This document shows, piece by piece, positions 1 through 6,162 of a stretch of 10,588 nt of DNA. Positions within the stretch are counted from its first letter, which is position 1; each line of letters starts with the position of its first letter. The notes beneath the pieces were generated by a model. That model had not been told where the DNA came from and made no database searches. It saw only the letters and a program-made list of their open reading frames with translations. This DNA comes from Thermoleophilaceae bacterium. GTDB lineage: Bacteria; Actinomycetota; Thermoleophilia; Solirubrobacterales; JACPNS01. Location: contig JAEMRJ010000079.1 in the NCBI GenBank assembly GCA_016463365.1, forward strand, positions 1 to 10,588. Reading direction: 5' to 3'. The position numbers and the translations under genes are program-made.

Positions 1-57
1 GATCCCCCGGTGATGAGTGCTGCGCGCTCCGCCACGACGTGCGGCATCATAACGTGG

Positions 58-369
58 ATGAGCGACCCGATGGCAGAACTCACTCAGCGCTTCAAGGCAG
101 AGGCGCTCGACCGCACCGGCCAGATTGAGCTTCTTCTGAGCTCCCTCCGGGCGGCGACCGACCCGGCGCTGATCTGCGATGAGATCCGTGAGCACGCGCA
201 CAAGTTGAAGGGCGCGTCAGGGATCTTCGGCTTTGACGAGTTCAAGGATCGCGCAGCAGAGGTGGAAGAAGAGTCGGCAGCTCAGTCCGGCGCGGCCGAC
301 GGAGAGACCGCCTACGGCGCGCTCGCCCCGGTGGTCGGCGGGTTGATGGCGGCGATACCTGCACAATAA
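58..369 (+). CDS. Orphan HPt (histidine phosphotransfer) domain protein
   Basis: A cytoplasmic protein of about 103 residues made almost entirely of one HPt domain, the four-helix module that relays phosphate between response-regulator receivers or from hybrid kinases. The diagnostic motif HAHKLKGASG lies at residues 46-55, and H48 (codon 199-201) is the expected phospho-acceptor because it heads the H-x-L-K-G signature. The helix that follows (GFDEFKDRAAEVEEE) is amphipathic, as in the family. Length fits the usual 90-110 residues. The start is uncertain: the frame is open to the left edge, GTG/ATG at 10/13 and ATG at 70 are possible, and none has a good Shine-Dalgarno. ATG 58 was chosen because the HPt fold begins just after it. 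No histidine kinase or receiver gene is adjacent, so the partner must be encoded elsewhere or left of the window. Family call is confident; pathway unknown. Confidence 0.75.
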   Translation: MSDPMAELTQRFKAEALDRTGQIELLLSSLRAATDPALICDEIREHAHKLKGASGIFGFDEFKDRAAEVEEESAAQSGAADGETAYGALAPVVGGLMAAIPAQ

Positions 370-370
370 G

Positions 371-382
371 GCTTACCTAAGC
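371..382. promoter_or_regulatory. Inverted repeat resembling an IdeR/DtxR half-site upstream of ferritin
   Basis: GCTTA-CC-TAAGC is a perfect 5-bp inverted repeat with a 2-bp spacer, starting 2 bp after the HPt stop and about 85 bp before the ferritin start. Its first ten bases, GCTTACCTAA, match 9 of 10 positions of the right half of the IdeR/DtxR iron box (SCTAACCTAA). The left half (362-370) matches only 3 of 9, so the total is 12 of 19. In mycobacteria IdeR-Fe activates the ferritin gene from upstream sites, which gives the position some meaning. The match is weak and could be chance. Confidence 0.25.
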
Positions 383-455
383 GGTTTACGGGCAGCTTGA
401 CCGCTGATCCGCGCTACCGTGCAGGCCATACTTGCTTTACCGGAATCACTCAGAC

Positions 456-461
456 AGGAGA
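456..461 (+). promoter_or_regulatory. Shine-Dalgarno AGGAGA of the ferritin gene
   Basis: AGGAGA sits 5 bases before the ATG at 467 and is the clearest ribosome-binding site in the window. It fixes the ferritin start at 467 rather than the in-frame GTG at 419, which would add 16 residues with no counterpart in ferritins. Confidence 0.75.
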
Positions 462-466
462 AGTCG

Positions 467-961
467 ATGCTCAAGGATTCAGTCCAGACCGCCCTCAATG
501 ACCAGGTCAAACAGGAGTTCTATTCCGCTCACGTCTACCTCGCGATGTGCGCGTGGTTCGAGGACCAGGGCCTGCCGGGATTTGCATCGTGGATGCGCAT
601 GCAGTACCAGGAAGAACTCGCCCACGGCATCAAGATCTTCGACTTCATCAACGATCGCGACGGCAAGGTCATCATCGAAGGCGTTGAAGCGCCGCCGACA
701 AGCTGGGCGACTCCGCTGGCGGCATTCGAGGCCGCACACGAGAACGAGAAGGCTGTCAGCCAGTCGATCGACGACCTCTACAACCTCGCCGACAACGAGC
801 GCGACCACGCCACCAAGGTCATGCTCCAGTGGTTCATCACCGAGCAGGTCGAAGAAGAGGCCTCGACGAAGCAGGCGGTCGACCGGCTCAAGCTCGCCGG
901 GTCAGACAGCTCGGCGCTGCTCGTGCTCGACGAGCAGTTCGGCAGCCGGACTCCCGCTTAG
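467..961 (+). CDS. ftnA: Non-haem bacterial ferritin (FtnA type)
   Basis: A 164-residue iron-storage protein that should assemble into a 24-subunit cage, oxidise Fe(II) at a di-iron ferroxidase centre and store it as a ferric mineral in the cytoplasm. With the start at 467, residues fall exactly on the E. coli FtnA numbering: E17, E50 and H53 (site A), Y24, E94, Q127 and E130 (site B and neighbours), and E49, E126 and E129 (third iron site). No residue of the centre is missing. The haem-ligating Met of bacterioferritin is not expected here, and overall the sequence reads as ferritin, not Dps (too long) or Bfr. The gene follows the HPt gene by 97 bp and ends 9 bp from the convergent LtrA gene, so it probably has its own promoter between 370 and 455; I could not identify a convincing -35/-10 pair there. 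Function is confident; the symbol is by family resemblance. Confidence 0.95.
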   Translation: MLKDSVQTALNDQVKQEFYSAHVYLAMCAWFEDQGLPGFASWMRMQYQEELAHGIKIFDFINDRDGKVIIEGVEAPPTSWATPLAAFEAAHENEKAVSQSIDDLYNLADNERDHATKVMLQWFITEQVEEEASTKQAVDRLKLAGSDSSALLVLDEQFGSRTPA

Positions 962-970
962 CCGCGCGCC

Positions 971-2206
971 TCACGCCTGAGCGAAGTCAAGGTCATCATC
1001 GGAATCCTGCGTCTGGTCGCGGTCCGAAGGTGACTTTGACGCGCCGTCAACAACGGCCAGGCAGATCAGCGGCACAAGAATCCAGACCAGCAGCAGCAGC
1101 GGCGTGAGCAGGTGCGCAACCGGGACCACCGCTGCGATCGCAAGTAGCGCGAATGTCCGGCGCCACGGAAACGCGTCCGTGATGCGCGAGTTGAAAACTG
1201 CGCTGCCGAACAGGTAGAGGCAGGCACCGCTGACGGCAACCGCGGTCAGCTCGGACGGGATGTGGCCGGTGGGGTGGGCGATGGCCAGCTCCGCAGCTAC
1301 TGCAGCCGCGATGATCCCGGCGATCATCGGAATATGGAAGTAGGTGTAGGCCCGGCCCATCCCGCCGGGATCGGGCGACTGCTCAATCAGTTCCGTGGCT
1401 CTTCCGGCGCGTGAAAAGTAGACCCACCACATCATCACGCTGATCAGGAAAGCGGTCGTGAACGCTGCCGCGATCGGAAGGGTCAGGTTTTCCGCGTCGG
1501 CGAGCGTGGCGCCGGTCAGGAGGATCGATTCTCCCAGCGCGATGATCACGAACAGCTGGCAGCGCTCTGCGAGGTGGCCACCGGATATGTCCCAGACTTC
1601 TGTGCCCGATACTCCGAGACCCGGAACGCGGTAGCCCAGCGATGGAGCTGCACTGTCAATCAGCACGGCGGCGAGCCAGAAGAACAGCTGTTGGTCGCCG
1701 TCCACGAATCCGCCCGCCAGCCAGAGCGGCGCGGTCAGGACCGACCAGGCGGTTATGCGCGTGAAGTTGAGTGCCTGTTCATTGCGGCCGAGCATGAAGA
1801 GGCAGAACGCGCTGCGGCCGACCTGAAGCGTCACGTACGTGATTGCAAACCACTCGGCGCGTCCGTGCCAGGCCTCCGGGATCGAGGCCGACATCACGAG
1901 ACTCAGGCACATCATTGCGATCAGCATCAGCCGCACCGGGATGCGGTGCGGGTCAAACCAGTTGGTGATCCAGGTCGTGTCGATCCATACCCACCAGACT
2001 GCGACAGTGAGAATTGCTGCCTGCAGCGCGCCTCGCCAGGTCAGATCCTCGAGCAACAGATGCGAGAGCTGCGCGACGGCGAAGACATACACGAGGTCGA
2101 AGAAGAGCTCGAGTGTTGAAACCTCGGTGCCGTCGTTGCGATCGCGCAGTGCGTCGATCCGCTGACCGGATCGGCCGGGCTCGAGGTTTTCGAGGCGGCC
2201 GGTCAA
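971..2206 (-). CDS. ltrA: LtrA-family (low temperature requirement A) membrane protein
   Basis: A 411-residue polytopic membrane protein of the bacterial LtrA family, named for a Listeria gene needed for growth in the cold; its biochemical role is not established. Family landmarks are TLELFFDLVYVFAVAQLSHL at residues 31-50, which opens the first helix, and HLAER...ALGESI at 211-228. Hydrophobic stretches at about 32-50, 60-80, 91-108, 151-167, 173-190, 217-232, 243-263, 290-310, 319-337 and 351-386 suggest ten or more helices. The tail (391-411) is hydrophilic and acidic (SDDDLDF). Length is near the family norm of roughly 380-420. The start was set at TTG 2206 because it overlaps the carbonic anhydrase stop as TTGA, a coupling arrangement; the frame stays open further upstream, but only by running deeper into that gene, and no Shine-Dalgarno is seen. 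Function beyond membrane protein is unknown. Confidence 0.85.
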   Translation of the reverse strand: MTGRLENLEPGRSGQRIDALRDRNDGTEVSTLELFFDLVYVFAVAQLSHLLLEDLTWRGALQAAILTVAVWWVWIDTTWITNWFDPHRIPVRLMLIAMMCLSLVMSASIPEAWHGRAEWFAITYVTLQVGRSAFCLFMLGRNEQALNFTRITAWSVLTAPLWLAGGFVDGDQQLFFWLAAVLIDSAAPSLGYRVPGLGVSGTEVWDISGGHLAERCQLFVIIALGESILLTGATLADAENLTLPIAAAFTTAFLISVMMWWVYFSRAGRATELIEQSPDPGGMGRAYTYFHIPMIAGIIAAAVAAELAIAHPTGHIPSELTAVAVSGACLYLFGSAVFNSRITDAFPWRRTFALLAIAAVVPVAHLLTPLLLLVWILVPLICLAVVDGASKSPSDRDQTQDSDDDLDFAQA

Positions 2207-2691
2207 GTCGCGGGTGTGAGCTTTCCGCTGTGCACGTCGAAGATGAATTCCCCGACTTCCATGCCCTCGGGGAGCAGGCTGCACTGGCGAATTTTTGCGG
2301 AATCGGCATGCAATGTGGAAATCTGATCATCGATCGCGAGAAAATCGAGGTCGCCGACTGATTCGCCGGTCTGCGCCTCGACGATGCCGGTCAGGGACTC
2401 CTGCGTGTTGTTGGCGATGCCGCAGTCGGTGTGCTGGATCAACGCGATCCTGTTCACACCCAGGACGTGCGAGGCGATGATCAGCGTGCGCAACACATCG
2501 TCTGTCACGCGCGCGCCGGCATTTCGGATCACCTTGGCATCGCCCGGGATCAGGCCGAATGCTTCGAGTGGGTCGATCCGCGTGTCGATGCAGGTGACAA
2601 TGGCCAGGCCGCGGCGCGCGCGGCCGTTGGCCAGCTCTTCGTGATCTGCGGCGTAGGCCGAATTGGCGGCGAGGATGTCGGTGAACGGCAT
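2203..2691 (-). CDS. Beta-class carbonic anhydrase (Rv1284/CanA-like)
   Basis: A 162-residue cytoplasmic zinc enzyme that interconverts CO2 and bicarbonate. The zinc ligands and catalytic dyad are visible: C34-x-D36-x-R38 in VTCIDTR, then H87-x-x-C90 in QHTDCG. This order and spacing match the short beta-carbonic anhydrases typified by M. tuberculosis Rv1284 (163 residues; C35, D37, R39, H88, C91). Also typical are VIRNAG (54-59) followed by VTDDVLRTL (62-70), and the ending FIFDVHSGKL. The frame is open to 2934, but that would add 81 low-complexity residues and run through the start of the divergent gene at 2780, so ATG 2691 is preferred. No Shine-Dalgarno precedes it, while TAGATT 8 bases upstream could be the -10 of a leaderless promoter. 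First gene of a two-gene operon with the LtrA gene. Confidence 0.92.
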   Translation of the reverse strand: MPFTDILAANSAYAADHEELANGRARRGLAIVTCIDTRIDPLEAFGLIPGDAKVIRNAGARVTDDVLRTLIIASHVLGVNRIALIQHTDCGIANNTQESLTGIVEAQTGESVGDLDFLAIDDQISTLHADSAKIRQCSLLPEGMEVGEFIFDVHSGKLTPAT

Positions 2692-2699
2692 GGCGCGCA

Positions 2700-2705
2700 A
2701 ATCTA
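2700..2705 (-). promoter_or_regulatory. Possible -10 element for a leaderless carbonic anhydrase mRNA
   Basis: On the minus strand TAGATT (TAnnnT, near TATAAT) ends 8 bases before the ATG at 2691, which would place transcription initiation at or within a base or two of the start codon. This agrees with the absence of a Shine-Dalgarno there. No matching -35 was found 16-18 bases upstream. One hexamer in an 88-bp divergent intergenic region is weak evidence. Confidence 0.3.
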
Positions 2706-2779
2706 GCTGACTTTCGGCGCCGGGCCTTGCGTCCAGCGGCTGCCTAAGGTCGCAACTGCGCAGCGCCGACGACAGATGT

Positions 2780-4279
2780 ATGAACTTGTCCGGCCGGGGA
2801 GTATTTGTCACTTCGCTCATCACCGTCGCGCTGTCGGTGCTTCCCTCCACGGCCGGCGCGGCCTTTTCGCCGCCGTTGTCGATTTCCGGCGGAGACGCCG
2901 CAGCCAGGGGGCCAGCGCTGGCGCAGGACTCCACGAGCAGCCAGTTGCTCGCCTGGGTCCGGGCGTCGGACGCGCACGTGCTTCTGCGCCGCGTTTCCGA
3001 CGACGGCTCGATGGGCGCGACGGCCGATCTCTCAGGCGAGCTCTCGAAGTCCGATGCCGGTACCGCAGTCGTCGCAACGGTCGGCGCTGGTGGGGTGGTG
3101 ACGGTTGTCTGGATGCGCGCGTCGGATCAGCACGTCGTCGCGGTGCAGGTCCCGCGCGGCCAGCTGCCGGGGGCAGTCATCGACGTTTCTCAGGCTTCAG
3201 TTGCCGCGAGCTCGCAGAGCAGCGCCGCGGCCGACGGACTTGGAAGCGTTCACTTTGTCTGGCGCAACGGCTCAAACAGTCATGTCACCACTCGCACGCT
3301 GGCACCGGGCGGAATGCTGAGTCCGGTCACCGACGTGTCAGTGGTCGACGGCGAGGCGGCGCTCTGGGGGACGGCCCCGTCGGTCGCCGTGGACGCCACT
3401 GGCAGTCGCCACTTCGCTTACCACCGAAACACTGACTGCCACATCATGCTGCGCTCGTTGAGCTCGGGCGGCGTGCTGGGATCACCCGTTGATGTGTCGC
3501 AGACAACGGACAAGGCCGTGGGCGACACGAGCCCTGCTGTGGCGACGGCCGGTGGCAACGTGCTGCTTGTCTGGCACCGCGACGGCGACCAGGCTGACCA
3601 CGCCGACGACACTGTGTTCTTCAACTTTGTTTCTGGAGGCACGACTGCGGGCACGCCGACCCAGCTCTCGGCCACCGGCGACGTCTCGATGATGGGAATC
3701 GGGGCGGCGGGCGGCCCGGACGGCCGGTTCGGAGTCACCTGGCAGGGGCGGACGAGCGGCGCAGTCTGGCACCGTGTTGTCAGTCCGGCAGGTGCTGCGG
3801 CAGGAGTACCGCAACAACTTTCATCCGCTGCCAGTCGCGGTGACTCGGCGCCGGCGATCGCTGTCGGCGCGTCCGCGGGTACGGCGGTCGCGTGGACCGC
3901 TGCTTCCGACAGTGCCGTGACTGTCACCTCTTCGGCCGGCACGTACACGCCCCCGGCAGCGCCTGCCATGCCGAGCGTGACGTTGATCAGGAAGTCCGTC
4001 TCCCTGCGGGCGAACACTGTCAGTTTCAAGCTGCTCTGCGCCGCTGCGTTGGACTCTCGTTGCGCGGGCAGGGCCAGCCTGACCGACGCGGCAGGGAAGC
4101 GCGCGTGGGGCCGGACGAAATTCAGCGCCGCACCGGGCGCGACCGTGAAGGTGAAGATCAGGATCAACCGCGCCGCGCGCAAGAAGCTGCGCGCGGGCAG
4201 AAGACTGAAGGCTCATCTGGTTGTCAGCGTTGACGGCGGAGCGCCGGTCGGGCTCAGCATCAAGCTGCGCAGGCGCTGA
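2780..4279 (+). CDS. Secreted seven-repeat (beta-propeller-like) protein with basic C-terminal domain
   Basis: A 499-residue protein of unrecognised function. Residues 8-28 form a hydrophobic signal peptide, with likely cleavage after AGA (A27). Residues about 45-385 contain seven repeats, each with an aromatic anchor followed by a short D-x-H-V-like strand: W59, W111, W161, Y214, W265, W321 and W372, spaced 50-56 residues. Several repeats end in a GG-x-L-G...DVSQ-type turn. Seven equal units of this size suggest a seven-bladed beta-propeller, although no known propeller family signature (Kelch, WD, NHL) is evident. Residues about 396-499 are a separate domain with two cysteines (C420, C428) and a strongly basic stretch (RINRAARKKLRAGRRLK), common in secreted actinobacterial proteins. 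No LPXTG or final membrane anchor, so it is probably released or held by charge. The ATG at 2780 has only a weak upstream GACAG. It diverges from the carbonic anhydrase gene. Confidence 0.8.
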   Translation: MNLSGRGVFVTSLITVALSVLPSTAGAAFSPPLSISGGDAAARGPALAQDSTSSQLLAWVRASDAHVLLRRVSDDGSMGATADLSGELSKSDAGTAVVATVGAGGVVTVVWMRASDQHVVAVQVPRGQLPGAVIDVSQASVAASSQSSAAADGLGSVHFVWRNGSNSHVTTRTLAPGGMLSPVTDVSVVDGEAALWGTAPSVAVDATGSRHFAYHRNTDCHIMLRSLSSGGVLGSPVDVSQTTDKAVGDTSPAVATAGGNVLLVWHRDGDQADHADDTVFFNFVSGGTTAGTPTQLSATGDVSMMGIGAAGGPDGRFGVTWQGRTSGAVWHRVVSPAGAAAGVPQQLSSAASRGDSAPAIAVGASAGTAVAWTAASDSAVTVTSSAGTYTPPAAPAMPSVTLIRKSVSLRANTVSFKLLCAAALDSRCAGRASLTDAAGKRAWGRTKFSAAPGATVKVKIRINRAARKKLRAGRRLKAHLVVSVDGGAPVGLSIKLRRR

Positions 4280-4304
4280 GCGCGCGGGTCAGCCCTTTGC
4301 GCGC
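4280..4304. terminator. Hairpin between convergent genes, possible bidirectional terminator
   Basis: GCGCGC (4280-4285) + GGG, loop TCAG, then CCC + TTT bulge + GCGCGC (4299-4304). This gives a nine-pair GC stem interrupted by a 3-base bulge. It starts immediately after the stop of the secreted-protein gene and covers the TypA stop codon and its last codons. There is no T tract on either side, so it is not a classic intrinsic terminator, though T-poor hairpins are often proposed to act as terminators in actinobacteria. GC-rich sequence forms such stems easily by chance. Confidence 0.35.
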
Positions 4305-6136
4305 TTGCGCAGGTGCGGAACGAGCTCACGCTTGCGCAGGCGCATCGAAGTCGGGGTGACCTCGAGCAGTTCGTCGTTCTCGAGGAAGTCCATGTTCTGC
4401 TCGAGGCTGAACACCGTGGGCGGAGTCAGCTGGACGACGCCGTCTGATGCCTTGGAGCGCATGTTCGTGAGCTGTTTGGACTTGCAGACGTTGATCTCAA
4501 GGTCGTCGCCGCGGCTGTTCAATCCGATTATCTGGCCGGCGTAGACCTTCTCGCCGCCGCCGACGAAGACCACGCCACGCTCTTCGGCGTTCTGGAGGGC
4601 GAACGGGGTCGTCGTGCCCTGCTCGAACGCGATCAGTGCTCCGTTGCGCTGCTGGTCGAGCGACTGGCCCAGTGGCTGGTAGCCGTTGGTCAGCGAGTTC
4701 ATCACAGCCGTGCCCTTGGTGTTGGTCATCAGGATCCCGCGTACACCGAGCAGGGCCCTGGTCGGAAGTTCATACGTCAGGCGCGTCACTCCGCCGGAAA
4801 GAGTGTGCTGCTCCTTCTGGACGGCGCGGCGACTTCCGAGCTCGGTCTGCACAGCGCCGACGTGTTCTTCGGGCACTTCGACCACGAACTCCTCGACAGG
4901 CTCAAAGACTTCGCCCTCGATCTCGGTGGTCACGACCTGCGGTCGGCCGATCTCGAGCTCGAAGCCTTCGCGGCGCATCGCCTCAATCAGGACCGACAGA
5001 TGCAGCTCGCCGCGCCCCGAAACCAGGAATCCCTTGTCGGCCTGCTCCACGCGCAGCCCGACGTTGGTCTCGAGTTCACGGTCCAGACGGTCTCCGATCT
5101 GGCGCGAGGTGGTGAAGTCGCCCTCGGTGCCCTTGAACGGACTCGTGTTCGGTCCGAGGTAGATCTGCAGGGTTGGCGCCTCGACCTCGATCGTCGGAAG
5201 CGCCTCGGGGTTCTCGGCGTCGGCGATCGTTTCGCCGATCTGCGCGTCGCCGACGCCCGTGATCTGGACGATGTCACCTGCGATGCCCCCGTCCACCGGA
5301 AAGCGGGCTACGCCGTGCGACATGAAAACTTCGCCGATGCGCGCCTTGGAGTGTTCGCCCTCGCGATTGATCAGCACGACCTGATCTGCGGCCTTGACCG
5401 TCCCGCGGGTGATGCGGCCGATCGCGTACTTGCCCTTGAAGTTGTCCCACGCGAGCGCGGTCACGAGCATCTGGAAGGCGCCGTCGAGTTCGACGCGCGG
5501 CGCCGGGATGTATTCGACGATTGCGTCGAAGAGCGGCTTCAGGGTCGCTTCTTCTTCCGGATTGTCCGGAAGCTGCGCCCATGCCTTCCCCTCGCGACCG
5601 ATCGCGTAGAACTCGGGATAGTGCAACTGGTCATCGTCGATCGCCAGCTCGAGGAACAGGTCCGCGAGTTCGTGTTCGACTTCGTCGACGCGGCTTGCCT
5701 TCTTGTCGATCTTGTTCACGACGACGATCGGCTTGAGGCCGTTCTCGAGCGCCTTCGTCAGAACAAACTTGGTCTGCGGCATCGGCCCTTCCTGGGCGTC
5801 AACGATCAGCAGGCAGCCGTCAGCCATGTTCAGCGTGCGTTCGACTTCACCAGAGAAGTCGGCGTGGCCGGGCGTGTCGACGATGTTCAGGCGGTAGTCG
5901 CCGTACTCGACGGCGGTGACCTTTGCTGTGATCGTGATTCCGCGTTCCTTCTCCTGGTCGCCGGAATCCATGATCAGGTCCTGTTGCATCTCGGCCTGGT
6001 GGGCGCCGAAGATCTGTGACTGCTTGAGCATGTGGTCGACGATTGTGGTCTTGCCGTGGTCGACGTGCGCGATGATCGCAAGGTTACGGATGTGGGCCGG
6101 ATCGTGTCCGGCGGAGGGGGAGTGGCCGTCATTCAT
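4289..6136 (-). CDS. typA: Ribosome-associated translational GTPase TypA/BipA
   Basis: A 615-residue GTPase of the EF-G/LepA superfamily that binds the ribosome and is needed for ribosome assembly and growth under stress or cold. G motifs in order: G1 AHVDHGKT (23-30), G2 within RGITI (65-69), G3 DTPGH (87-91), G4 NKID (141-144). The expected G5 (ASA-like) reads YAIGREG (177-183). A beta-barrel domain II (about 210-300), an EF-G domain III-like part with [19 protein letters not shown], a domain V-like part, and the BipA-specific C-terminal domain (for example [11 protein letters not shown] and [12 protein letters not shown]) follow. E. coli BipA has 607 residues, so the length is normal. The ATG at 6136 was chosen; the in-frame GTG at 6142 is close and equally short of a Shine-Dalgarno, and the longer open frame is not conserved. 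It lies 26 bp downstream of the tandem GGDEF gene, same strand, and could be co-transcribed with it. Confidence 0.96.
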   Translation of the reverse strand: MNDGHSPSAGHDPAHIRNLAIIAHVDHGKTTIVDHMLKQSQIFGAHQAEMQQDLIMDSGDQEKERGITITAKVTAVEYGDYRLNIVDTPGHADFSGEVERTLNMADGCLLIVDAQEGPMPQTKFVLTKALENGLKPIVVVNKIDKKASRVDEVEHELADLFLELAIDDDQLHYPEFYAIGREGKAWAQLPDNPEEEATLKPLFDAIVEYIPAPRVELDGAFQMLVTALAWDNFKGKYAIGRITRGTVKAADQVVLINREGEHSKARIGEVFMSHGVARFPVDGGIAGDIVQITGVGDAQIGETIADAENPEALPTIEVEAPTLQIYLGPNTSPFKGTEGDFTTSRQIGDRLDRELETNVGLRVEQADKGFLVSGRGELHLSVLIEAMRREGFELEIGRPQVVTTEIEGEVFEPVEEFVVEVPEEHVGAVQTELGSRRAVQKEQHTLSGGVTRLTYELPTRALLGVRGILMTNTKGTAVMNSLTNGYQPLGQSLDQQRNGALIAFEQGTTTPFALQNAEERGVVFVGGGEKVYAGQIIGLNSRGDDLEINVCKSKQLTNMRSKASDGVVQLTPPTVFSLEQNMDFLENDELLEVTPTSMRLRKRELVPHLRKRAKG

Positions 6137-6162
6137 GGCCACGAGGGTACTTTGCGTCGCTT

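Noticed and set aside
397..402. TTGACC as a -35 box for ferritin
   Set aside because: No -10-like hexamer occurs 16-18 bases downstream; TACCGT is only 12 and CATACT is 24 bases away.
419..466. GTG start for ferritin at 419
   Set aside because: The Shine-Dalgarno AGGAGA at 456-461 serves ATG 467, and starting there puts every ferroxidase residue on FtnA numbering.
962..985. Terminator between ferritin and LtrA
   Set aside because: Only a 4-bp stem (CTCA/TGAG) can be drawn, with no T tract, which is not enough to support a terminator.
971..2284. Longer LtrA frame starting at 2284
   Set aside because: It would overlap the carbonic anhydrase gene by 82 bases, and the extra residues are Arg-rich with no family counterpart.
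2203..2934. Longer version of the carbonic anhydrase starting at 2934
   Set aside because: The added N-terminus is low-complexity and unlike the family, and would overlap the signal peptide region of the divergent secreted protein. ATG 2691 gives the family length.
4805..6019. 404-residue open frame on the plus strand
   Set aside because: It lies entirely antisense to typA, whose family identity is certain. Long antisense frames are a by-product of GC-rich codon use, and its translation shows no recognisable domain.
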